Shown here piece after piece: positions 25,154 to 34,436 of a stretch of 64,000 nt of DNA; the first letter of the stretch is position 1, and every line of letters starts with the position of its first letter. The notes beneath the pieces were generated by a model, which saw only the letters and a list, made by a program, of their open reading frames with translations, had not been told where the DNA came from and did not search any database. Source of the DNA: a bacterium (lineage in GTDB: Bacteria > Bacteroidota > Bacteroidia > NS11-12g > UBA955). The translations under genes and the position numbers were made by a program. The stretch lies in NCBI GenBank assembly GCA_029945665.1, contig JAQSCZ010000120.1, positions 1-64,000 of the forward strand, given 5' to 3'.

Positions 25154-26089
25154 ATGGCAGCAAAAAAACTACCAATAGAGAATTTAGGATTCGACAATAA
25201 GATTGACAATAACCGCAAACGTACCATCAATCAAGATGGCAGTTTCAATATAGTTAGGAAGAACGATTTCTTTAGAGAATTCAGTTTATACCGCTGGGGC
25301 ATTACTTGCAAATGGTCGCACTATTGGCTGGCCGTATTGTTCGTATATATCTCCATCAATTTTCTATTTGCGTGGATTTACATGTCCATTGGTTATGAAA
25401 ACATATCTGGCATTCGTTTAAATGCTGAACCACCTTATTGGCAATGCTTTTTCTTTAGTTTACAAACTTTTACTACCGTCGGTTATGGAGGCCTTCATCC
25501 CCAAGGTATTTTAACCAGTGCCACAGCCGGTTTCGAAGCTTTTTTAGGCCTTATGACCTTTGCCATTGCAACAGGCACTTTATATGGGCGATACAGTAGG
25601 CCCATTGCGCGTTTGCGCTATTCACCAAATGCTATTATTGCCCCATTTAAAGACATTAATGCATTGATGTTCGTAATTGCCAACGACAACAAAGGTAATT
25701 TAGTGGAAGTAACTGCTAAATTGAATATCAGTTGGAAAGAAAAAGACGCCAAGGGAAATGATATTCGTAAATTCGAGCGGCTGCCATTAGAATACGAAAA
25801 AATCAACATGTTGGCGCTTACTTGGACCATTGTTCATCCAATAGGTGAAGAGAGTTTTATAAAAAATTGGACTGAAAACGATTTTATTGAAAAAGATGTA
25901 GAACTGTTTCTTTTTATTACTTCTTATGATGACACATTTGCTCAAACTGTGCATAGTAGAAGTAGTTTTGTGGGACATGAAATAGTATATGGCGCAAAAT
26001 TCATTCGACCTTTTCATGTTAATGAAGCAGGTGAAACTGTATTGGAATTAAGTAAAGTAGGTAATTACGAGAACACGCAACTTAATTAA
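25154..26089 (+). CDS. Inward-rectifier-type (KirBac) potassium channel
   Basis: 311 residues. Two transmembrane helices flank a pore loop with selectivity filter TFTTVGYGGLHP (TVGYG at about 108-112). The slide-helix region FREFSLYRWGITCKW precedes TM1, and the C-terminal half is the immunoglobulin-like cytoplasmic domain of Kir channels (ARLRYSPNAIIAPFKDINAL, VEVTAKLNISW, WTIVHPIGEES). It should form a K+-selective tetramer in the inner membrane. Its 3' end overlaps the convergent NAD(P)-binding protein gene by 8 bases. Confidence 0.92.
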   Translation: MAAKKLPIENLGFDNKIDNNRKRTINQDGSFNIVRKNDFFREFSLYRWGITCKWSHYWLAVLFVYISINFLFAWIYMSIGYENISGIRLNAEPPYWQCFFFSLQTFTTVGYGGLHPQGILTSATAGFEAFLGLMTFAIATGTLYGRYSRPIARLRYSPNAIIAPFKDINALMFVIANDNKGNLVEVTAKLNISWKEKDAKGNDIRKFERLPLEYEKINMLALTWTIVHPIGEESFIKNWTENDFIEKDVELFLFITSYDDTFAQTVHSRSSFVGHEIVYGAKFIRPFHVNEAGETVLELSKVGNYENTQLN

Positions 26090-26954
26090 CACTGCGAGCA
26101 AAATCAGCCAATTTAACACTTGGCTTGCCCAGTTCTTCCCAGGCCGTTTCACCAGTAAATATTTCGCTGTAGTTATTAAGTGCTTCGCTGTATTTTGCCT
26201 TATAACGTTTGCGTTTGTCGAAGAGGCCTAAAAATCTGACATAGCTTAAGGATGCTATTTTTACTCTCAGTTTTTCTTTCGTGTAATTTTTAACAAATAA
26301 GTTGGCGGCTTCCTTTGTTGAATAGCAATCTAATCCTTGAATATTATACTCACGATCCTCATTGCCTAAAACTTTAATAGAATTAACAACCATGTTGGCA
26401 TAATCTGCAATACTTATATAATAGAAAGGGAAACGTGACTCACCAACTATCTGAATGGTTTTACCATTTTTGTTTTGCGAAATAAAACTATCCATAAAAA
26501 GACTTGGACAAAAGATGGTGTATGGAATACCGCTATCTCTCACATAATTGACTGCTTCGTTCTTTACATCAAAGACCCACCAATCAAAGTCATTTTCTTG
26601 CTGATAATTTTGTAATATAGACGACAGGTAAATAATCCGTCGAACACTGCATTCCAAACTTGCGTTAATAATTTCGCGTAAACCATCCGTTTCAATATGA
26701 AAGTCCTCAATATCCTCTGTTGGTGAAACATTTAAGCTACAATATACCGCATCCATTCCAGTAAGAAACCGCTTTAAATCGTGGTGATATAAAATATTAC
26801 CTTCAACAATATTGATATTTTCTGGCAATATGGTTTTCGCCTTATCGGCATCTCTTACCAATACAGATACTTGGTAACCCGCATCAGCCAATGCTTTTGT
26901 GACAGGTAATCCGATTGATCCAGTGGCTCCGAAAACTGCAATTTTTTTAATCAT
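26082..26954 (-). CDS. NmrA-like NAD(P)-binding SDR-family protein
   Basis: About 290 residues from ATG 26954 (MIKKIAVFGATGSIGLPVTK). The TTG at 26981 would add nine unlikely residues. The Rossmann motif GATGSIG lies at the N-terminus, followed by IVEGNILYHHDLKRFLTGMD and VRRIIYLSSI. The classical YxxxK is replaced by a less clear segment, as in atypical SDRs of the NmrA class, which may be redox sensors or epimerase-like. A TATTTTCG box lies upstream at 26971-26978. Function unknown. Confidence 0.82.
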   Translation of the reverse strand: MIKKIAVFGATGSIGLPVTKALADAGYQVSVLVRDADKAKTILPENINIVEGNILYHHDLKRFLTGMDAVYCSLNVSPTEDIEDFHIETDGLREIINASLECSVRRIIYLSSILQNYQQENDFDWWVFDVKNEAVNYVRDSGIPYTIFCPSLFMDSFISQNKNGKTIQIVGESRFPFYYISIADYANMVVNSIKVLGNEDREYNIQGLDCYSTKEAANLFVKNYTKEKLRVKIASLSYVRFLGLFDKRKRYKAKYSEALNNYSEIFTGETAWEELGKPSVKLADFARSVN

Positions 26955-27112
26955 ACAAAAATAAAACGTGCGAAAATACAACTTTTGTATTTAACCCTTC
27001 ATTTTAGTGATTTACGAGATGGATCCTTAAATAGATTAAATTCATAAATTATATTGATGTTGTTATAATCTTCCAATCATTCAATTGAATTCCTGCTTTA
27101 GTTGTAAAAAGG

Positions 27113-27120
27113 TATCTTTG
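27113..27120 (+). promoter_or_regulatory. Promoter -7 box for mnmA
   Basis: TATCTTTG, 13 bases before the ATG at 27134. Confidence 0.5.
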
Positions 27121-27133
27121 CAGTTTATTTGAA

Positions 27134-28327
27134 ATGGCAAAAGTAGTGGTAGGTTTAAGTGGTGGTGTCGATTCTTCGGTGGCGGCTTATTTATTAAAAG
27201 AGCAGGGTCACGAGGTGATTGGCATGTTTATGAAAAACTGGCATGATACTTCTGTAACCATTAGCGATGAGTGCCCTTGGATAGACGACAGCAACGATGC
27301 TATGTTGGTAGCCGATAGTTTAGGTATTCCATTTCAAACCATCGATTTAAGCAAGGAATACAAAAAGCGCATTGTCGATTATATGTTTGCCGAATACGAG
27401 GCAGGGCGAACCCCTAATCCCGATGTTTTGTGTAACCGTGAAATAAAATTTGATGTATTTTTAAAAGCAGCGGTGCAATTGGGTGCCGAGTATGTAGCAA
27501 CAGGACATTATTGCCAAAAAGGAAAGATTGAAACACCACTTGGAATTCAATACCAACTCTTAGCAGGCAAAGATGGTAACAAAGACCAAAGTTATTTTCT
27601 TTGTCAGGTTACCCAACAACAATTGGCCAAGGCATTGTTTCCAATTGGTCATTTAACCAAACCCGAAGTAAGAGAAATAGCCAATAAAATTGGACTCACC
27701 ACAGCCAATAAGAAAGATTCGCAAGGCTTGTGTTTTATAGGCAAGGTGCGCTTACCCGAATTTTTACAACAACAACTCAAACCTAAAAAAGGCTTGATTT
27801 ATGAAATTGACGACCATTTTAATGGGTATGAATTCAATTGGCCTGCAGGCGCTAATATAGAAAGCAAGGAGGAATTAATTCGCTTAACTACTCCCTTAAA
27901 ATACGATACCACCATGGGTAAAAAAGTGGGTGAACACAGCGGTGCGCATTATTTTACCATCGGTCAGCGCAGAGGCTTACAAGTAGGTGGTAAAGCCGAA
28001 GGTTTATTTGTTATTGCCACCGATACTATCAGCAATTCTATTTATGTTGGCATGGGCGAAACCCACCATGGCTTATCGCGCAAGGGTCTTTTTGTGCCAT
28101 CGAGTGACATCCATTGGATTCGCGAAGATTTAAAATTAGGGGTTAATGAAAAGGCCGAATACATGGTTCGCATTCGTTACCGTCAACCGCTTGTTAAAGC
28201 TATCATGTATCAGTTTGAAGAAGGCTTATATATTATTTTCGATGAATTGGTAAGGGCCGTTGCAGCAGGACAATTTGCGGCTTGGTACAAGGATGAAGAG
28301 TTGATAGGCAGTGGTGTGATTGGGTAG
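27134..28327 (+). CDS. mnmA: tRNA-specific 2-thiouridylase MnmA
   Basis: 397 residues. The PP-loop [15 protein letters not shown] is at the N-terminus. The two catalytic cysteines sit in [12 protein letters not shown] and [10 protein letters not shown], and the C-terminal beta-barrel follows ([23 protein letters not shown]). It activates U34 of tRNA Lys, Glu and Gln and adds sulfur passed along by a relay or directly. Full length and intact; single gene. Confidence 0.97.
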   Translation: MAKVVVGLSGGVDSSVAAYLLKEQGHEVIGMFMKNWHDTSVTISDECPWIDDSNDAMLVADSLGIPFQTIDLSKEYKKRIVDYMFAEYEAGRTPNPDVLCNREIKFDVFLKAAVQLGAEYVATGHYCQKGKIETPLGIQYQLLAGKDGNKDQSYFLCQVTQQQLAKALFPIGHLTKPEVREIANKIGLTTANKKDSQGLCFIGKVRLPEFLQQQLKPKKGLIYEIDDHFNGYEFNWPAGANIESKEELIRLTTPLKYDTTMGKKVGEHSGAHYFTIGQRRGLQVGGKAEGLFVIATDTISNSIYVGMGETHHGLSRKGLFVPSSDIHWIREDLKLGVNEKAEYMVRIRYRQPLVKAIMYQFEEGLYIIFDELVRAVAAGQFAAWYKDEELIGSGVIG

Positions 28328-28754
28328 GGAATTCTAAAAAATAATTTGGATTTATCAAACTAAATACCTTATTTTGTTTTAGTAAGGTAGTAAACACACT
28401 TTATTTTTAATACAATAATTACAGCTAGTTGTTTTATTAATATAAGTTTAGAAAAGACATTTTTTAAATAAATATAAATATTTGAACAAACAATTAGTCA
28501 TTTGTAAACCTCTAAAATCAGAGGCTCAAAACATTTCGTTTATAAAAGAAAAACCAGACATTTACTGGATAACTTCGATATTATCGAATGTGATTTACTT
28601 ATACTTTTTGAATTAAAAATTAAATTAAAAAATATTAACCAATTTTAAAAAGGAGGTATAAAAATCAGATAAAATTAACATTTAAAACCGCCAACTAAAA
28701 CAAATTGCAAAATACTTCATTACAAAAAATTTAAAATATAAATATCAATTAACC
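28328..28754. other. AT-rich intergenic region with dyads, no gene seen
   Basis: 427 bases without a credible gene. It holds the perfect dyad TTCGATA-T-TATCGAA (28574-28588), a smaller hairpin CCTCT/AGAGG (28509-28524), and an isolated AGGAGGT (28651-28657) that has no start codon at usual distance. The dyad is a plausible operator for the surface-protein operon starting at 28755. Confidence 0.5.
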
Positions 28755-29468
28755 ATGACAACAAAATTTATTAAAAACAACCTTCTAAGAACTTTGGTTC
28801 TAATTTCAATCTTCTCTAATTTTATCAATGTTAATGCGCAATGGTTTTTGCATAATACAGACAATACCTTTACTAGTCCATTTTCAATCTTCCAACCATC
28901 AAGACATTTTGGAGCAATAACTCTTGGTGATCCTTATGGTGGACTATTTATTGGAGGTAATGATGGAACTAAGCCTATATGTTGGCATACATATAGAGAT
29001 GTAAATAATGACTATAAATTTTTCAATACAAATAAAGCTATGAAAATAGAATTTGTACATTGGAGTCATCTTTTACAATTTAGTTTTTCTAGTAATTCAC
29101 CAACTGCTGGAGGAACTGCCAATTTTTCTACATTATTAACTTTGCAGGGGGATGGAATAAACGAGATGAAATTATGTGGCAATTTTTTTGCTAAAAGAGT
29201 GATAGTTAATCCACTAACAGGATGGTGCGACTACGTGTTTAAACCAAATTATGCGCTGAGACCCTTGAGTAGTTTGAAATTATTTATTGACTCGGCTCAT
29301 CATTTACCTGAAGTTCCAAACGAGAAAACAATTTTGGAAAGCGGAATCAATTTGGGGGACATGCAAACTATTCAAATGAAAAAGATAGAAGAATTGACCC
29401 TATATCTTCTTCAATTGGAAGAGAAGGTGGCAATTCTTGAAGAAAAGTTAGAAAAAATTGAAAAATAA
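28755..29468 (+). CDS. Exported protein with C-terminal coiled coil
   Basis: 237 residues. Signal peptide ending VNAQ, a beta-rich middle (GAITLGDPYGGLFIGGNDGT and MKIEFVHWSHLLQFSF), then a short region FAKRVIVNPLTGWCDYVFKP and the ending LPEVPNEKTILESGINLGDM followed by a coiled coil of about 35 residues (MKKIEELTLYLLQLEEKVAI). This C-terminal form is common in Bacteroidota tail-fibre-like or cell-wall-anchor-annotated proteins that resemble intramolecular chaperone tails without the catalytic dyad. First gene of a three-gene run (gaps of 6 and 7 bases). Confidence 0.75.
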   Translation: MTTKFIKNNLLRTLVLISIFSNFINVNAQWFLHNTDNTFTSPFSIFQPSRHFGAITLGDPYGGLFIGGNDGTKPICWHTYRDVNNDYKFFNTNKAMKIEFVHWSHLLQFSFSSNSPTAGGTANFSTLLTLQGDGINEMKLCGNFFAKRVIVNPLTGWCDYVFKPNYALRPLSSLKLFIDSAHHLPEVPNEKTILESGINLGDMQTIQMKKIEELTLYLLQLEEKVAILEEKLEKIEK

Positions 29469-29474
29469 TTATAT

Positions 29475-30275
29475 ATGCTAAACAAATTTTTAACATATAT
29501 AATTATACTATTCATTGCCGCTTCCTGTAAAAACCGTGATGGCAAAAATGATTGCCCCACAAATATTGACCTCAGTGCTAATTTTACAATTCAACAAGAT
29601 TTGGGTTTTACAGATTTGGATAAAATTGATAGGTATACTGAATTAAATAATGATACTGTTTATTTAATAAAATATCTTCATCCAGATAGTACCATTGAAT
29701 TTCAAGATATCAGGCTTAGATTTAGAACATCTGAGACAAATAAAAAGTGCGAGTGGACAATTAGTGGTGATCCTACAATTAGAAAAGGATATGATATAGA
29801 AGTTGACTTTTCAGGTGTATTTGGTACACTTCAAGCTACATGCACTAAAGAATTTGATCCATGGAAAGAATGTTTCCCTGATTTAACTGGATTTGATACA
29901 GTCAAGCGAAATTTTCATTTCGTTGTAAAAGAAAATCCTTCCTTTTTTGGTCAATATTTTGGATATAATGAGGATAATCCGAGTGATACCTTTACTATCG
30001 TAATTGGATTTTTTAATGAACAAGGACACCCTGATAATGATATTATTTCTATTGGCAACTTTCCTAAATCATTTAAATATTATCAAACTGGTTTACGCTT
30101 TAGTTACTCAGAATTTTACTTTAGAAATTTTTCAGATGGTAGCGCAAAATTTGCACACGGTTACACTAGTAAAAATGGGAAAGAAATAGTGATAGATTAT
30201 ATCCATAATAATATTAATAGTGACAATACAATTACATATGTTAATCGAAAATTTGTTGGTAAAAAAATAAAATAA
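29475..30275 (+). CDS. Lipoprotein, copy 1 of a duplicated gene
   Basis: 266 residues. The signal peptide ends in lipobox IAASC, then NRDGKNDCPTNIDLSANF. Residues from about 39 to the end are identical to the protein at 33636-34436. It is beta-rich (LRFRTSETNKKCEWTISGD, IEVDFSGVFGTLQATC, WKECFPDLTGFDTVKR) with four mature cysteines. It resembles no enzyme known to me. It is lipid-anchored and probably surface-exposed. It lies between the coiled-coil protein and the 807-residue T9SS protein and should be co-expressed with both. Confidence 0.8.
   Translation: MLNKFLTYIIILFIAASCKNRDGKNDCPTNIDLSANFTIQQDLGFTDLDKIDRYTELNNDTVYLIKYLHPDSTIEFQDIRLRFRTSETNKKCEWTISGDPTIRKGYDIEVDFSGVFGTLQATCTKEFDPWKECFPDLTGFDTVKRNFHFVVKENPSFFGQYFGYNEDNPSDTFTIVIGFFNEQGHPDNDIISIGNFPKSFKYYQTGLRFSYSEFYFRNFSDGSAKFAHGYTSKNGKEIVIDYIHNNINSDNTITYVNRKFVGKKIK
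29589..30273 (+). repeat. 685-bp exact direct repeat, copy 1
   Basis: By base-by-base reading this stretch equals 33750-34434 (offset 4161). Identity begins at ATTCAACAAGATTTGGG and ends on the first base of the stop codon (TAA here, TGA there). The 75-110 bases upstream are still similar but carry substitutions and an indel, so the exact part stands out. Confidence 0.9.
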
Positions 30276-30282
30276 AAATATT

Positions 30283-32706
30283 ATGAAAAAATTCTTATTC
30301 CTTTTAATTCTTGTGAATTTCGGAACATTGCATTCCCAACCATGCTCTACCAGGACATATTCACCAACTTGGGATTGGAGAGAAGATATTCCTTCTCCTC
30401 ATAAATATAACACTTATATAAGAAAAAATTTAGTGTCAAACCAAGTTGATTTACCCTCTCCATTTTACGATGGAACAAACAGTAATACCTTGTTATTTGC
30501 ATTAGAAAATATTAAAGATTATCAACCTGAAAATGGTTGGGTTGTAATTACTGCAGGTCTTGGTAAATGCTCAACACCAGGGAATTGTTCGTACGCAGAG
30601 GCAGTTGACCATCCTTATTTTATACTTTATAATAAGTATACCTCAGTACTTAGGATATTTGCTAATATAATAGATCCTCAACAAAATTATCAATCTGCCT
30701 TTATTTCTGTAAACTTTTATGACCCTCAAAATAATATTGGACATTATGAGTCAGCACTTTTAAATCAACACAAACCAATTTCGGAACCATTAGACAATTT
30801 TGTAAAATTAGTGGAAATGCAAGCTATAAATTTTTATAATAATACTGAATCATTTTGGTTATATGCTGATTTTCCTGTTGCATACGATCCATGTACATGC
30901 AAGGATATGCCAATAATTCAATTTAAAATTAGCTTAAAATCAGTTGGCACGATTTCGTTAAACCTTAATACTGTAACCACTCAATTAGTTGACAATAGTG
31001 GCTTTCTAAATCCAAGTTTGGATTTTAAATCTATTATTTCCTATGTTGCTGGAATTGGAGAAGCAGGAGCTAAATCATTAACCAATACACAAAATGCAAT
31101 TGATAATTTTGATAAGACTATATCTACAATGATTCCGAGTCTACACAGCAAAATGGATGCTGATAAAGCTGTTTTTCTGCAACTTTTAGCATTGGTACCC
31201 AAGGTTGGTGCAATGGTTGGAGTTTTCGATTATTTTGCATCTGGCGGTAAGGAAAATGATAAAGAAAATATAAAACCAATAGTCTATGAAACAAAAGGCG
31301 CATTAAGTGGCAATATTTCTTATACGTCTATTTTTTCAACTCCAACTATAACTTTACCCGGATCGAATAATAGTAATATTCAGAATAATACTTTAGTGCC
31401 AGAATATAACAACATATTGGGTGTATTCAACCTAATAGAATCACCTATTTTAGAAAGAATATCATATAAGTTATGTACAAATTGTGGTTCAGCGGGTAAT
31501 TTCTCAATACCTCCAATTATAACTGAATATAAAGTAAAAGAAGACCTAAAATATGTTCTAAACCCTGCATCAGATTTAGAGATAATAAATTTTGATGTTG
31601 CAGTTATTATGGAATATGAAGGTTCAACCCCTCCAGTAAATTTTGATCCGTATGGCATAGCATCGATGGGAAGACCAATTGAATTTGGACCACCATCATT
31701 TCCTATAACCCCATACGATCAACGAATAACAGAAACAACTGGCTTAGAAATTGAATATTGGGATCAAACATATCCTGCAATAGGCAAAAAGGTAAGATTA
31801 AGAACACCATACATACCTGTTGGCTGTTTTCCAAATCAATCCTTTGTATTAGAAGATGGGCAGCCCCCTAAATTTTATTGCAAAATTATACTTCGCTTAA
31901 GAAGGAAAGATTGGGCTGTCACAAATGCACAAGATTTGACATACGTATTCACATATCCATTTAAACAAGAAAATTCAACAACCTATAATAATGAGGAAGC
32001 AAATGTATATATACTTGGGCAGGATGTAAATAATCCAAAGTTTTTTGTTACTGGATTTAAGTCAGGTTTTAATATTAATAATCTTGCTTTCATGCCTGTT
32101 AATGGATTAACTTTACCAAAAGTAGTTCATATTTTTCCGTCATATTCATTTACACCTAATTCTGAAATTTTAGCTAAAGATGAAATATATATCCATAATG
32201 GAGTTATTGTGCCAAATAATCTTAATATAAAATTTAGAGCAAATAAGTTAATTGATGTAGAACCATTAGTTGACTTGGGGTATGGAACAGAATTATTAAT
32301 GGGATTAAGCGATTGTTATGATAGGACAGTCGCAGAACAAACCAATGTAGAGATTTCCAATTTTTGTCGTGACCAACTTAAATATAAAAATTTTATCGCT
32401 TCTGGACCAGTAATGGATCCAACTCTAAATATAAACAATACTGAATTCTTGCTTGAATTCAAGATTTTTCCAAATCCAAATTCATCAGATATTTTAAATT
32501 TGCAATTTGAATCGTTATCAGATTACAATGTTTTTGTCGCAGTAAGTGATATTTCAGGTTCAGTAATTAAAAAAATGGATTTAGGTATGCGTCACCAGGG
32601 ACCAAATAAAATTCAAATAAATACAGAAGATTTACCCCCTGGAGTTTATTTAATTGCTTTTGAAGCAAATGGTTATTTGGCTTATAAAAAATTTATTAAA
32701 CTTTAA
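30283..32706 (+). CDS. Large secreted surface protein with T9SS sorting domain
   Basis: 807 residues. Signal peptide ending TLHSQ, long beta-rich region without a recognised domain, a Gly/Ala-rich helical part near 250-330 (AGIGEAGAKSLTNTQNAI, QLLALVPKVGAMVGVFDY), then about 75 residues of type A T9SS sorting domain (FKIFPNPNSSDILNLQFE ... GVYLIAFEANGYLAYKKFIKL). It is exported and surface-attached or released. Co-transcribed with the lipoprotein 7 bases upstream, which may be its anchor or partner (inference). A strong terminator follows. Confidence 0.8.
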   Translation: MKKFLFLLILVNFGTLHSQPCSTRTYSPTWDWREDIPSPHKYNTYIRKNLVSNQVDLPSPFYDGTNSNTLLFALENIKDYQPENGWVVITAGLGKCSTPGNCSYAEAVDHPYFILYNKYTSVLRIFANIIDPQQNYQSAFISVNFYDPQNNIGHYESALLNQHKPISEPLDNFVKLVEMQAINFYNNTESFWLYADFPVAYDPCTCKDMPIIQFKISLKSVGTISLNLNTVTTQLVDNSGFLNPSLDFKSIISYVAGIGEAGAKSLTNTQNAIDNFDKTISTMIPSLHSKMDADKAVFLQLLALVPKVGAMVGVFDYFASGGKENDKENIKPIVYETKGALSGNISYTSIFSTPTITLPGSNNSNIQNNTLVPEYNNILGVFNLIESPILERISYKLCTNCGSAGNFSIPPIITEYKVKEDLKYVLNPASDLEIINFDVAVIMEYEGSTPPVNFDPYGIASMGRPIEFGPPSFPITPYDQRITETTGLEIEYWDQTYPAIGKKVRLRTPYIPVGCFPNQSFVLEDGQPPKFYCKIILRLRRKDWAVTNAQDLTYVFTYPFKQENSTTYNNEEANVYILGQDVNNPKFFVTGFKSGFNINNLAFMPVNGLTLPKVVHIFPSYSFTPNSEILAKDEIYIHNGVIVPNNLNIKFRANKLIDVEPLVDLGYGTELLMGLSDCYDRTVAEQTNVEISNFCRDQLKYKNFIASGPVMDPTLNINNTEFLLEFKIFPNPNSSDILNLQFESLSDYNVFVAVSDISGSVIKKMDLGMRHQGPNKIQINTEDLPPGVYLIAFEANGYLAYKKFIKL

Positions 32707-32707
32707 C

Positions 32708-32746
32708 AAAAAAGAAGCCCTCAAGATTTTTGAGGGCTTCTTTTTT
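32708..32746 (+). terminator. Rho-independent terminator of the surface-protein operon
   Basis: AAAAAAGAAGCCCTCAA and TTGAGGGCTTCTTTTTT are perfect inverted copies around a 4-5 base loop. It lies just after the stop at 32706. Confidence 0.92.
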
Positions 32747-32890
32747 AACAAACTCATACTTATTTAAAATAGTATTAGTATAAGTTATTAGAATTTAGAT
32801 TATGCTGAGTTTATAATTTTATCAAGTTAATTCAAAATATTTTTCTTTTATTTGTTAGCAATACCGTATTTATTGTCAAACCCCTCAATT

Positions 32891-33565
32891 ATGAAAGCAC
32901 CACTTTTTGTTTTTATCCTATTTTTTGGAAGCGCTGTATTTGCCCAACGCATTACCAATATCTTTGTGGATTTGGGCATGAACCACAGTGGTATTATTTA
33001 CACCAACAACATATTTACAGACATCGATAGAAAAGATTTCAAGACCAATTTTAATCCCAATTTTTCAGGCAGTGCAGGTATCGAACTCCAATTAAATAAG
33101 AAATTCAATTTAATCACTGGCCTTGGCTATAGAACGACTGGTACTCTGTTTAAACTGCCAGAAACTACAGTGCTACAACCCGATGGCACAGGAAGATTGA
33201 TTGATACTTACTATCATTTTAACCAGGTAACCCTTCCACTTTTATTAGGCTATAATTTTTTCGAAAAATTTAAATTAAAACCAATTTTAGGATTAGTAAA
33301 TAACTACAATGTTTCAATTAATGCAAAAACGGAGAATTATAAAGGCAGTGATATTGAAAAATACTATAATAAATACTCACTTAATGGCTTGGTAGGACTT
33401 ATGTTTTACAATGAACAATTATTCAATTCTAAATTAGGGCTTGGCATGAAAATAAGTTATGAAAAAAATCTGATGGACATTGATAATAATGACAATTCAA
33501 CAACCAATCAAAATATTGTTTCTGCAAGTGTCCTTTTTTCTTATAAACTTCTGAATAAAGATTAA
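32891..33565 (+). CDS. PorT-like outer-membrane beta-barrel protein
   Basis: About 224 residues from ATG 32891 (MKAPLFVFILFFGSAVFAQ, a signal peptide). The TTG at 32852 would add a 13-residue stretch before it. Strands follow the small-barrel pattern (GSAGIELQLNKKFNLITGLG, YHFNQVTLPLLLGYNF, YSLNGLVGLMFY, LGLGMKISYEKNL, SASVLFSYKL). Function unknown. Separated from the second lipoprotein copy by 70 bases. Confidence 0.78.
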   Translation: MKAPLFVFILFFGSAVFAQRITNIFVDLGMNHSGIIYTNNIFTDIDRKDFKTNFNPNFSGSAGIELQLNKKFNLITGLGYRTTGTLFKLPETTVLQPDGTGRLIDTYYHFNQVTLPLLLGYNFFEKFKLKPILGLVNNYNVSINAKTENYKGSDIEKYYNKYSLNGLVGLMFYNEQLFNSKLGLGMKISYEKNLMDIDNNDNSTTNQNIVSASVLFSYKLLNKD

Positions 33566-33635
33566 TTCATCTATGAGCCTAACATTGTTATTATATACAC
33601 TTACTTTATACTATAAAAATTTAGGATAACAAATA

Positions 33636-34436
33636 ATGCTTACTAAAAAATTTATATGTTATATAATCATTCTTTTAATTGCAATTTCTTGTAAAAAAAA
33701 GCAGAATGCTAATTGCCCTACAAATATTGACCTTAGTGCTAATTTCACTATTCAACAAGATTTGGGTTTTACAGATTTGGATAAAATTGATAGGTATACT
33801 GAATTAAATAATGATACTGTTTATTTAATAAAATATCTTCATCCAGATAGTACCATTGAATTTCAAGATATCAGGCTTAGATTTAGAACATCTGAGACAA
33901 ATAAAAAGTGCGAGTGGACAATTAGTGGTGATCCTACAATTAGAAAAGGATATGATATAGAAGTTGACTTTTCAGGTGTATTTGGTACACTTCAAGCTAC
34001 ATGCACTAAAGAATTTGATCCATGGAAAGAATGTTTCCCTGATTTAACTGGATTTGATACAGTCAAGCGAAATTTTCATTTCGTTGTAAAAGAAAATCCT
34101 TCCTTTTTTGGTCAATATTTTGGATATAATGAGGATAATCCGAGTGATACCTTTACTATCGTAATTGGATTTTTTAATGAACAAGGACACCCTGATAATG
34201 ATATTATTTCTATTGGCAACTTTCCTAAATCATTTAAATATTATCAAACTGGTTTACGCTTTAGTTACTCAGAATTTTACTTTAGAAATTTTTCAGATGG
34301 TAGCGCAAAATTTGCACACGGTTACACTAGTAAAAATGGGAAAGAAATAGTGATAGATTATATCCATAATAATATTAATAGTGACAATACAATTACATAT
34401 GTTAATCGAAAATTTGTTGGTAAAAAAATAAAATGA
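33636..34436 (+). CDS. Lipoprotein, copy 2 of a duplicated gene
   Basis: 266 residues. The signal peptide and lipobox (IAISC) differ from copy 1 (29475-30275) in sequence, but the rest of the protein is identical. Here the stop is TGA and overlaps the ATG of the next gene (ATGA), whereas in copy 1 it is TAA. The two copies have different neighbours: T9SS protein downstream of copy 1, WG-repeat barrel protein downstream of copy 2. Unknown function; a surface lipoprotein by signal. Confidence 0.8.
   Translation: MLTKKFICYIIILLIAISCKKKQNANCPTNIDLSANFTIQQDLGFTDLDKIDRYTELNNDTVYLIKYLHPDSTIEFQDIRLRFRTSETNKKCEWTISGDPTIRKGYDIEVDFSGVFGTLQATCTKEFDPWKECFPDLTGFDTVKRNFHFVVKENPSFFGQYFGYNEDNPSDTFTIVIGFFNEQGHPDNDIISIGNFPKSFKYYQTGLRFSYSEFYFRNFSDGSAKFAHGYTSKNGKEIVIDYIHNNINSDNTITYVNRKFVGKKIK
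33750..34434 (+). repeat. 685-bp exact direct repeat, copy 2
   Basis: Identical to 29589-30273 by reading. It covers most of the lipoprotein reading frame but not its signal peptide. Confidence 0.9.
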
